NCBI GenBank assembly: GCA_002432095.1
Contig: DJFQ01000204.1
Coordinates: forward strand, 1-6,025
Source: Marinagarivorans sp. UBA5868
Lineage (GTDB): Bacteria > Pseudomonadota > Gammaproteobacteria > Pseudomonadales > Cellvibrionaceae
Direction: 5' to 3'
DNA: 6,025 nucleotides
The notes below the pieces were generated by a model. That model saw only the letters and a program-made list of their open reading frames with translations, did no database searches and was not told the origin of the DNA. Shown in pieces: positions 1-6,025 of the stretch. The stretch's first letter is position 1; each line of letters begins with the position of its first letter. The translations under genes were made by a program, and so were the position numbers.

Positions 1-105
1 ATAATCAGCCGGAAGAAAGCTCGTCGAGCATGGTCACACCAATGTTTTTGATGGTTTTTTCCGTTGCTCATGGTTGAGCGCCCATCAGTGAGTTAGAGCG
101 CAGAT
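1..105. other. Upstream flank with no assignable gene
   Basis: Two reading frames run off the left edge and neither is recognisable. On the + strand a frame open from position 3 ends at a TGA at 75-77, which could be the last 24 codons of an upstream gene. On the - strand an ATG at 71-69 opens a frame that reaches the edge, with no ribosome binding site in front of it. The two overlap, so at most one is real. No convincing -35/-10 pair for the downstream gene was found, so its promoter may lie outside the window or the gene may be co-transcribed with an upstream one. Confidence 0.3.
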
Positions 106-2403
106 ATGTCACGAAAACCTTTAAAACCGGGCCATTTGGAACTGATCAATCAACGTGGTCGGGAACCCATCCAGCCTCCTCGTCTGCTGGCGCACATTCA
201 AAAGAACACGCTGTCCCACTGCGAACAGCTTCTCGCTCACCTGTTTTCCGCCACCGACGACCTGTTTTACGATTTATCAAAACGCGCCTCCAGCAACAAC
301 GAGCAAAATCTTTATTTCGAAGCTATGCGGGAAATCCGCGTTCGCCGGGAAGGCATTGCCAATCGGTTTTTGCGCACCCAAAGTCAGCATTTTAGCGACC
401 TGATTGATGCCAACACCCAGGGTGAGTTTGAGACCTGGGAGCGCGAACAGGAAACCAAGCTGTCGATTGTCGACGGTGACGATCTGGAAGTGGACCTTGC
501 CCGCAGCAACATGGTTAGTCGCACTCGGGATATTTACCGGGAAGAACTTTATGAATTGGGTATGCGCCTGGATCACCTGTTGCTACAGATCGAGATCAAC
601 GAGGACAACAATCCCCTCGACCCGAATCAGCTGACAAAATCATTTATCGAAGCCTGCCAGTCAACCTTGGAAATCAACATTAAAGCCAAGTTGATCCTCT
701 ACAAACTGTTTGAGAAACATGTTCTCAAACAACTAGGCCACGTCTATGCGGACGCCAACCAGATCCTCATGGATGCCGGCATCCTGCCGAAGGTTCCAAA
801 GAACCTCGACAACAAAGTGGTCCACGGTGGCGCCACGCAACCCCATGCGGCTACATCTTCTGCCGGACCTGCTGCGGACGCCAATCCAGTGTTTGCGCCA
901 ATCCCAGAATTCCGCATGGGTTACGACGCTCTGAGTATGCTGATGGCGGCGGCGCGTAACTTCGCCTTTATCGGCGCTCCCTCAGGCGCCGCTAACAATG
1001 GCGCCGCAGCCGGCTCGGCAACTCCGCAATTCAACTGCTACATCTATACCGCCAACCCCGGCCCGGTGATGGCAGCGCCAGAGCTGACCTCGCTGCTCAC
1101 ACAATCGCAACCCACTTACGACCAGATTCTCGCTGCAGGTGCACCGCGTAATATCGTGGCCGATGTGGTCAGCCACGCGCTGAAACAACACAACCCAGCA
1201 CAACCTCAGGCGCTGGAGCAGAGTGAAGAAAACGTCATCAATCTGGTGGCGATGTTTTTTGACCAGATTCTTGCGGATGAAGCCTTGCCGATTGAGATTC
1301 AGTCGCTGATCTGCCGATTGCAGATTCCAATCCTCAAAGTGGCATTGCGTGATCGTAGTTTTTTCAGTAACCCCGAACACCCCGCGCGCCTGCTGATCAA
1401 CAGCATCACTCGAATCGGCATCGCTTTCGATACCACCAAACCGCTGGACCGCGACCCCATTTATCGCAAAATGGTAGAGATCGTTCAGGTGGTCAATCGC
1501 CAGTACAAAACCGATGACCGCATTTTTAGCGAGTTGCAGGCCGAACTCGACAACGTTGTGGAAAAGGAAAGCCGCAAATCCACCGTTGTGGAACAGCGTA
1601 CTACCCAGACCGAAGCGGGTAAGTCCCGCATCAAGCAGGCCCGCATGGCCGCCCAAACATCGCTGTACCACCGCCTAAAAGTGGTCGATCTGCCCGAGTT
1701 TGTACGCACCTTCCTCACCACCCATTGGCTGCAAGTCATGGTCATTACCCATCTGAAACTAGGGGCAGAAAGCAGCGAATGGGTATCGAACGAGCAAACC
1801 GTTTCCGACCTGGTTTGGATTTGCCAGGATCACGAAGATGCTCGCTCTCAACAACGCCGCGAGCGCTTGCTGCCAGAGCTGCTCGACAGAATTGAAAAAG
1901 GCCTGGAGGTCGCCATCGATAACCGCGATGCACGCAAAGCAAAAGTCGCGGCCCTCGAAGACGCACTGCGAGTTGCGCCTACCGCGCCACAGATTCAGGA
2001 AACCATAGCCCCACTCAACAGCGAGCAAAAAGAGGCTTTGGGCAAGGGTGAAAACGCACCGAAAACCTGGGAGGAAATGACCGCCGTTGAGCGCCAGCAA
2101 GCGCGCTACGAGGAACTCTCCACCAGCTTTTACGAAATGGCCAAAAATATGCCCGAAGGTACATGGCTGGAATATTTCGACGAAGATAGCGGCAAAAAAG
2201 TGCGCTGTAAGCTGGCGTCGAAAATTGACGCGGACACGTATATCTTCGTTAATCGCCTCGGGTTCAAAGTCCTGGAAAAAACCCGCAAGCAATTTGCGTA
2301 CGACATGCAATTCAACCGTGCAATATTGGTAGACACACGTCCGTTCTTCGACCGCATCATGGGTAAAGTGGTTAATGATCTGACCAATGAGGGCGTCGCC
2401 TGA
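106..2403 (+). CDS. DUF1631 family protein, function unknown
   Basis: This 765-residue protein matches DUF1631, a family of roughly this length in gammaproteobacteria with no established biochemical role. There is no signal peptide or membrane segment, so it is probably cytoplasmic. The N-terminal ~225 residues look largely helical and charged. Two low-complexity Ala/Pro/Gly-rich stretches follow (about 240-267 and 290-308) and look like flexible linkers. A second helical part contains a highly charged segment (about 470-525) leading directly into the family-typical motif LPEFVRTFLTTHW (529-541). Another charged helical stretch lies at about 577-625. The last ~80 residues, from GTWLEYF (685-691) through a FVNRLGF segment, look like a small beta-rich domain. 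I infer a resemblance to PilZ-like barrels, but the RxxxR and D/NxSxxG c-di-GMP-binding motifs are not evident, so binding should not be assumed. The ATG at 106 has only a weak GAG 7 bases upstream, but the N-terminus (MSRKPLKPGHLEL) looks native. The gene is complete and ends in TGA. A hairpin after it suggests separate transcription from prsK. Confidence 0.88.
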   Translation: MSRKPLKPGHLELINQRGREPIQPPRLLAHIQKNTLSHCEQLLAHLFSATDDLFYDLSKRASSNNEQNLYFEAMREIRVRREGIANRFLRTQSQHFSDLIDANTQGEFETWEREQETKLSIVDGDDLEVDLARSNMVSRTRDIYREELYELGMRLDHLLLQIEINEDNNPLDPNQLTKSFIEACQSTLEINIKAKLILYKLFEKHVLKQLGHVYADANQILMDAGILPKVPKNLDNKVVHGGATQPHAATSSAGPAADANPVFAPIPEFRMGYDALSMLMAAARNFAFIGAPSGAANNGAAAGSATPQFNCYIYTANPGPVMAAPELTSLLTQSQPTYDQILAAGAPRNIVADVVSHALKQHNPAQPQALEQSEENVINLVAMFFDQILADEALPIEIQSLICRLQIPILKVALRDRSFFSNPEHPARLLINSITRIGIAFDTTKPLDRDPIYRKMVEIVQVVNRQYKTDDRIFSELQAELDNVVEKESRKSTVVEQRTTQTEAGKSRIKQARMAAQTSLYHRLKVVDLPEFVRTFLTTHWLQVMVITHLKLGAESSEWVSNEQTVSDLVWICQDHEDARSQQRRERLLPELLDRIEKGLEVAIDNRDARKAKVAALEDALRVAPTAPQIQETIAPLNSEQKEALGKGENAPKTWEEMTAVERQQARYEELSTSFYEMAKNMPEGTWLEYFDEDSGKKVRCKLASKIDADTYIFVNRLGFKVLEKTRKQFAYDMQFNRAILVDTRPFFDRIMGKVVNDLTNEGVA

Positions 2404-2429
2404 CGCCTTCACATCGCCTCGTCACTTCC

Positions 2430-2438
2430 TGGTACAAT
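2430..2438 (+). promoter_or_regulatory. Possible extended -10 promoter element
   Basis: TGGTACAAT matches an extended -10 box (TGn followed by TACAAT, five of six to TATAAT). The best -35 candidate, TTCACA at 2408-2413, is 19 bases away, longer than ideal. If used, transcription would start at about 2445, directly in front of the hairpin at 2446-2464. The element would then give a leader beginning with that hairpin, or it is a chance match. Weak evidence only. Confidence 0.25.
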
Positions 2439-2445
2439 CGCCCGC

Positions 2446-2467
2446 ACCGGCCGCCCAAGCCGGTTTT
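2446..2467 (+). terminator. Likely intrinsic terminator after the DUF1631 gene
   Basis: A perfect 6-bp GC-rich stem, ACCGGC (2446-2451) with GCCGGT (2459-2464), encloses a 7-base loop and runs into TTTTA. It lies 43 bases after the stop codon of the DUF1631 gene. The form fits a Rho-independent terminator, but the stem is short and the T run has only four T, so it may be leaky. It argues that prsK is not simply an extension of the upstream transcript. Confidence 0.5.
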
Positions 2468-2565
2468 AGCCAATAAAAATCACAATCAGATTTGCCCATT
2501 TGGGTAACGGAACATAAATCCCGCGACCACGGTCCATCCGCCATGTCAGCTCCTGTGCTCGGCAT

Positions 2566-2585
2566 AATCCGCATAACTACGGATT
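2566..2585. repeat. Inverted repeat upstream of prsK
   Basis: AATCCG (2566-2571) and CGGATT (2580-2585) form a perfect 6-bp inverted repeat with an 8-base spacer, about 100 bases before the prsK ATG. It could be an operator for a dimeric regulator or a hairpin in the prsK leader. No T run follows, so it is not a terminator. A 6-bp repeat can arise by chance. The rest of the 2404-2686 gap holds only the terminator and promoter candidates listed separately, and no gene I can support. Confidence 0.3.
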
Positions 2586-2676
2586 CGACCAGAAGAGTGA
2601 GGCGCTAAAGCAACCAGTTCCGCTATCTTGTGAACCCGACGGTCGCTCTGGTACCGGCAGCAAGGGTGTATGCCAT

Positions 2677-2680
2677 AGGA
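2677..2680 (+). promoter_or_regulatory. Ribosome binding site that decides the prsK start
   Basis: AGGA sits 6 bases before the ATG at 2687. The longer alternative, a GTG at 2630, has no Shine-Dalgarno sequence at a usable distance, and its 19 extra residues are unremarkable. The spacing supports the ATG. Confidence 0.65.
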
Positions 2681-2686
2681 ACCTTC

Positions 2687-4735
2687 ATGGAAATTGACAG
2701 CGTCACTCAAGTCGCTTTTATCAGCGCCAGCATCCTTTCGCTCATTCTCACCGGCATTTTCCTCAGTCAGATTTATCGCAAGACCTTACATTGGTCTTTT
2801 ATAGCCGCCAGCGCAATGCAGACGATTTGGCTACTCAACATCGGCATGAGCCAAACCCTAAATTTTTCGATCGGGCACCTAATGTTGGTAGAGGCGACGC
2901 ATTTTGTTGCCTGGATTCTCGCCACCACCCAAACCATCCGCCACTACTGCCAAAACTGCCTGCCGCGAATCTATACTCTGGGACTTTATATGTTCTGCGC
3001 CGCGGCCCTGTTATTTAACGCTCTATACGTGGTGTTTGAACCCGTCTGGCTGCAGGCAAAAGTCGCGCTGGTGCTGCAGGGCATCGTATTTGCCATAGTC
3101 GCGCTGCTCAATGTCGAGCAGCTATATCGGAACGTACAAACTATTCGCTTGCTCAAATTGCTTTGCCTCAATCTGGCAGCGATTTTTATTTACGACGTGT
3201 ACTTTTTTTCTCAAAGCCTGGTACAGCCGGAATTGAATCCTGGTTTTTTCCAAATCCGCGCAGTGATCATTATTGTCACCAGTGTATTTATGGGTATTGC
3301 GGCGATCACCCTGAATCAAACCCAGGACCAAACCGCGCGCTTATCGCTCTCGCGTCCGGTGGTTTTCTATACCACTTCCCTTACTCTTGCTGGCTCTCTG
3401 CTGGCGATTATTGCGCTCGGCGGTTATTACGTGCGCATTTACGGCGGCGACTGGGGCGCGGTTGCTTACTCGTTGTTATTAGCGGGCGCCATCATTGCGA
3501 TTGCACTGGTATTTACATCGCGTACCGTACGGGAACGCCTCACCGTTCTCATCAATAAACACCTGTTCAGCCATAAATATGACTACCGGACAGAATGGCT
3601 AAAACTAATCGAAAGACTCTCGCAACCCACATCTCCTGAAGACGTCCACCGAAGAGCCCTTGGCGCAGTTGCCACCATTTTCAAAAGCAGTGGTGGCGCT
3701 CTCTGGCTCCGTCGCGGCAAAGTTCTGGTCCCGGTCTTTCAGGACAACATTGCCATCAACGTGCTTGAGGCAATCGAGCCGGACGACAGTCTTTTTACCC
3801 AGGCACTGGAACAGTCTGAATGGGTTTTTCTGCCATCGTTTACCGGGCCCCAAGATCCCCTCGCTCAAAACAATCAATATCTCCCCGAGTGGGCGCGCCG
3901 CATCAATGACATATGGCTGATCCTGCCATTATTGAACGAATCAGAGCTGATTGGCTTTATGGTGCTGACCAGCCCTAACGGCGACGCCACCCTCAACTGG
4001 GAAGACCTCGATTTGCTCAAAACCGTCGGGCGGCAGATCGCCAATTACCTGGAGCGCCATGAACAGGCGGAACAGCTGGCAGAGGCGCGACAGTTTGATG
4101 CTTTCAACAAACTCGCCGCTTACGTAATGCACGATTTGAAAAACCTTATCGCCCAACAATCCTTAGTTGTTAAAAACGCAGAAAAGCACAAAGACAACCC
4201 TGCTTTTGTGGAAGACGCCATTCAGACGATTAACAATTCAGTGACGCGGATGAACAATCTGCTGCGCAAGCTTCAGCGCAATGAGCCTGAGGGAGTGCGG
4301 ATCCTTAACTTTAATGACGTGTTGGTGGAAGCCATAAAGCGCTGCCAAAAAGGGCAGCCTGTACCGACATTACGCAATGAACACGAGGGCATAAGAGTCA
4401 AGGGTGACTGGGACAGCCTGGTAATGGTGTTTGTGCATTTGATCCAAAACGCCCAGGATGCAACCGCTCCCAGCGGTTTTATCGACCTCCATGTTCGCAG
4501 AGAAAATAACGTGGTCTATGTGGCTATCGAAGACAATGGCGAAGGTATGGACGAAGATTTTGTACGCAACCGCTTATTCAAACCGTTTGACACCACGAAG
4601 ACTGGCAAAGGTATGGGTATTGGTGTTTATCAGGCGCGCGATTATGTGCAAGCACTTGGCGGGAATCTCACGGTGGAAAGTACGAAGGATGAAGGAACGA
4701 CCTTTACGATTTCCCTGCCAGTGACCGCCAGTTGA
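2687..4735 (+). CDS. prsK: PrsK, XrtA/PEP-CTERM system membrane histidine kinase
   Basis: Sensor kinase of 682 residues from the chosen ATG (701 if the GTG at 2630 is used). Residues 1 to about 280 hold eight or nine hydrophobic membrane spans. A family-typical junction follows, INKHLFSHKYDYRTEW (289-304), then a GAF domain at about 315-460. The dimerisation helix carries HDLKN at 482-486, so His482 is the predicted phosphorylation site. The ATPase domain has an N box (Asn588 in LIQNAQDA), a G1 box DNGEGM (616-621), an F box FKPFDTTK (631-638) and a G2 box GKGMGIG (640-646). All key residues are present, so the kinase should be active. In systems where this family is known, it is thought to phosphorylate PrsR to control PEP-CTERM protein and exopolysaccharide genes. 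The signal is unknown. prsR lies 130 bases downstream on the same strand. Close homologues are other PrsK proteins. A generic NtrB-like kinase is less likely given the N-terminal membrane region and the partner. Confidence 0.92.
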   Translation: MEIDSVTQVAFISASILSLILTGIFLSQIYRKTLHWSFIAASAMQTIWLLNIGMSQTLNFSIGHLMLVEATHFVAWILATTQTIRHYCQNCLPRIYTLGLYMFCAAALLFNALYVVFEPVWLQAKVALVLQGIVFAIVALLNVEQLYRNVQTIRLLKLLCLNLAAIFIYDVYFFSQSLVQPELNPGFFQIRAVIIIVTSVFMGIAAITLNQTQDQTARLSLSRPVVFYTTSLTLAGSLLAIIALGGYYVRIYGGDWGAVAYSLLLAGAIIAIALVFTSRTVRERLTVLINKHLFSHKYDYRTEWLKLIERLSQPTSPEDVHRRALGAVATIFKSSGGALWLRRGKVLVPVFQDNIAINVLEAIEPDDSLFTQALEQSEWVFLPSFTGPQDPLAQNNQYLPEWARRINDIWLILPLLNESELIGFMVLTSPNGDATLNWEDLDLLKTVGRQIANYLERHEQAEQLAEARQFDAFNKLAAYVMHDLKNLIAQQSLVVKNAEKHKDNPAFVEDAIQTINNSVTRMNNLLRKLQRNEPEGVRILNFNDVLVEAIKRCQKGQPVPTLRNEHEGIRVKGDWDSLVMVFVHLIQNAQDATAPSGFIDLHVRRENNVVYVAIEDNGEGMDEDFVRNRLFKPFDTTKTGKGMGIGVYQARDYVQALGGNLTVESTKDEGTTFTISLPVTAS

Positions 4736-4762
4736 ACAAGGCAATCAATAAGAGCGCCTTGT
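4736..4762 (+). other. Hairpin between prsK and prsR
   Basis: ACAAGGC (4736-4742) pairs with GCCTTGT (4756-4762), a perfect 7-bp stem with a 13-base loop that starts at the first base after the prsK stop codon. No T run follows, so it is unlikely to terminate transcription by itself. It may protect the 3' end of a processed prsK message or reduce expression of prsR relative to prsK. The remaining gap up to 4865 shows no clear promoter. Confidence 0.4.
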
Positions 4763-4865
4763 GACACCATGCGTCGGCCACCAAGTTGATTTACCATGGC
4801 TTCGCCTCTCACTCCAAACCATTCGCCGCAACATCGCGAGCTAACAGCAGCACGAGCAAAACCGC

Positions 4866-6025
4866 ATGAGCAAACAGCAAAACAAACAAAAGCTTTTGAT
4901 CGTCGAAGATGACCTGGGACTGCAAAGCCAATTACGCTGGCATTTTGATCAATACGAAGTAATCGTTGCTGGGGATAGGGAGGAAGCGCTAGCGGCTGTG
5001 CGTCTGCACGAACCCGCCATCATTCTCCAAGATTTGGGTTTGCCACCGGATGACGAAGGTGTGGAGGAAGGGTTTCGCTGCATACGGGAAATCACAGCAC
5101 TGAGCCCATCGACCAAGATTATCGTCATGACCGGCAATTCAGATTATGAAAACGCTGTACGCGCCGTGGCGATGGGTGCATACGATTTTTATCAAAAGCC
5201 GGTAAACGCTGACACGCTCGACTTAATCCTCCAGCGTGCGTTTCACATTTACAACCTGGAAGAACAACACCGGCGCCTGCAGGAACAACAACAAGCTCCC
5301 CTCAGCGGCATCATCGCCTGCGACCCAGGTATGTTGAAGATCTGCCGCACCATCGAAAAACTTGCGCCAAGCAATGTGACCTGCACGCTAACCGGCGAAA
5401 GTGGTACCGGCAAAGAAGTGCTTGCCAAATCGCTCCATCGTCTCAGCCCCCGGGCTAGTAATCGGATGGTCGCCATCAATTGCGCGGCAGTGCCGGAAAA
5501 CCTGATGGAGAGCGAGCTGTTTGGGTACGAAAAAGGCGCCTTTACCGGCGCCAACAAACGCACCCTGGGCAAAGTAGAAATGGCTCACGAAGGTACTTTA
5601 TTTCTCGACGAGATCGGCGATATGCCGCTTGCGCTCCAGGCAAAACTGTTGAGATTTCTTCAAGAGCGCAAAATCGAACGGGTCGGCGGGCGAGAGGAAA
5701 TCCCCGTGGATGTCCGCGTGGTTTGCGCCACCAACAAAAATCTTCAGGAGATGGTAAAGGAAGGAACATTTCGGGAGGACCTGTTCTACCGGATTTGCGA
5801 GATGGAAATACACATTCCGCCCTTGCGCGAGCGTTATGGAGACAAATTACTTCTCGCCCGCCATTTCTTGCGCATGTACACCGAGCAAAACAACACCAAT
5901 GTAATCGGGTTCAGCCCAGAAGCCGTCGAGGCGATTGAAACCTATGAATGGCCGGGCAACATTCGCGAGATGGAAAACCGCGTCAAACGCGCCGTCGTCA
6001 TGGCGGATGACAAAATGGTTTCATC
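4866..6025 (+). CDS. prsR: PrsR, PEP-CTERM-box response regulator (3' end missing)
   Basis: NtrC-type transcription activator, 386 codons present and cut by the window end; the family is about 450 residues, so the C-terminal HTH DNA-binding domain is missing. The receiver (about 8-125) has acidic Asp15/Asp16, phosphoacceptor Asp56 in DLGLPP, Thr89 and Lys111. The stretch GAYDFYQKP (104-112) is typical of PrsR. The AAA+ domain (about 148-375) has Walker A GESGTGKE (177-184), the sigma-54 contact loop GAFTGA (224-229), Walker B GTLFLDE (243-249), arginine-finger region FREDLFYR (302-309) and sensor II WPGNIREMEN (362-371). It should therefore drive open-complex formation at sigma-54 promoters when phosphorylated by PrsK, whose gene lies just upstream. 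The ATG at 4866 is the first possible start after an in-frame TAA at 4842; its Shine-Dalgarno is weak (GAG 9 bases upstream). A general NtrC homologue is the alternative, but the receiver sequence and partner favour PrsR. Confidence 0.92.
   Translation, partial: MSKQQNKQKLLIVEDDLGLQSQLRWHFDQYEVIVAGDREEALAAVRLHEPAIILQDLGLPPDDEGVEEGFRCIREITALSPSTKIIVMTGNSDYENAVRAVAMGAYDFYQKPVNADTLDLILQRAFHIYNLEEQHRRLQEQQQAPLSGIIACDPGMLKICRTIEKLAPSNVTCTLTGESGTGKEVLAKSLHRLSPRASNRMVAINCAAVPENLMESELFGYEKGAFTGANKRTLGKVEMAHEGTLFLDEIGDMPLALQAKLLRFLQERKIERVGGREEIPVDVRVVCATNKNLQEMVKEGTFREDLFYRICEMEIHIPPLRERYGDKLLLARHFLRMYTEQNNTNVIGFSPEAVEAIETYEWPGNIREMENRVKRAVVMADDKMVS

Noticed and set aside
52..68. Sigma-54-like promoter (TGG then TTGC) upstream of the DUF1631 gene
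   Set aside because: The GG and GC pairs are 11 bases apart instead of the required 10, and the conserved CAC after TGG is replaced by T's.
982..1671. Open frame of 229 codons on the - strand
   Set aside because: It lies wholly inside the DUF1631 gene on the opposite strand, is not recognisable as any protein family, and is explained by the codon bias of the real gene.
1759..2412. Open frame of 217 codons on the - strand
   Set aside because: It is antisense to the conserved C-terminal part of the DUF1631 gene, has Phe-rich, unrecognisable sequence and no supporting start context.
2430..2445. Sigma-54-like TGGTAC in the gap before prsK
   Set aside because: The -12 GC falls one base out of register and lacks the preceding TT, so it does not fit a -24/-12 promoter. 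No site for PrsR-dependent transcription was found in the window.
2543..2608. Short + strand frame of 21 codons upstream of prsK with an Arg-rich end
   Set aside because: It has no ribosome binding site and no recognisable attenuator arrangement; frames of this length are expected by chance.
4796..4912. Short + strand frame of 38 codons (ATG at 4796) overlapping the start of prsR
   Set aside because: There is no ribosome binding site, the sequence is low in complexity, and it runs out of frame into prsR. A leader peptide cannot be excluded but nothing supports it.
5249..5572. Open frame of 107 codons on the - strand
   Set aside because: It is antisense to the Walker A and GAFTGA coding region of prsR, where strong protein conservation on the + strand explains the sequence.

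Overview
The window reads as chromosomal DNA of moderate GC content from a Gram-negative bacterium. A gammaproteobacterium that makes exopolysaccharide and carries an exosortase (XrtA/PEP-CTERM) protein-sorting system is most likely. This rests on recognising the protein families by eye (a DUF1631 protein next to the PrsK/PrsR two-component pair), not on a database search. All three genes are on the + strand. I see no mobile element, tRNA, rRNA or CRISPR array.

Layout. Positions 1-105 hold no gene I can assign. Positions 106-2403 encode a 765-residue DUF1631-family protein of unknown function, with conserved helical N- and C-terminal parts joined by Ala/Gly/Pro-rich linkers. A 283-base gap (2404-2686) follows. 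It contains a GC-rich hairpin with a short T run, a weak extended -10 promoter candidate and a second 6-bp inverted repeat. Positions 2687-4735 encode PrsK, a polytopic membrane histidine kinase with a GAF domain and complete H, N, G1, F and G2 boxes. A 130-base gap with a 7-bp hairpin directly after the prsK stop separates it from prsR. PrsR (4866 to the window end) is an NtrC-type response regulator: receiver, sigma-54 AAA+ ATPase, and a DNA-binding domain that is cut off by the window edge.

How the genes work together. In the XrtA/PEP-CTERM systems where this pair is known, PrsK is thought to sense an unidentified membrane or envelope signal and phosphorylate PrsR, which then activates sigma-54 promoters of PEP-CTERM protein and exopolysaccharide genes. 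The receiver, GAFTGA loop and Walker motifs needed for this are intact here. The target genes and the exosortase itself are not in the window. The DUF1631 gene is separated from the pair by the likely terminator, and nothing in the sequence ties it to the pathway. The window holds one recognisable, incompletely understood regulatory system plus one gene of unknown function. I do not see evidence of a wholly new system.
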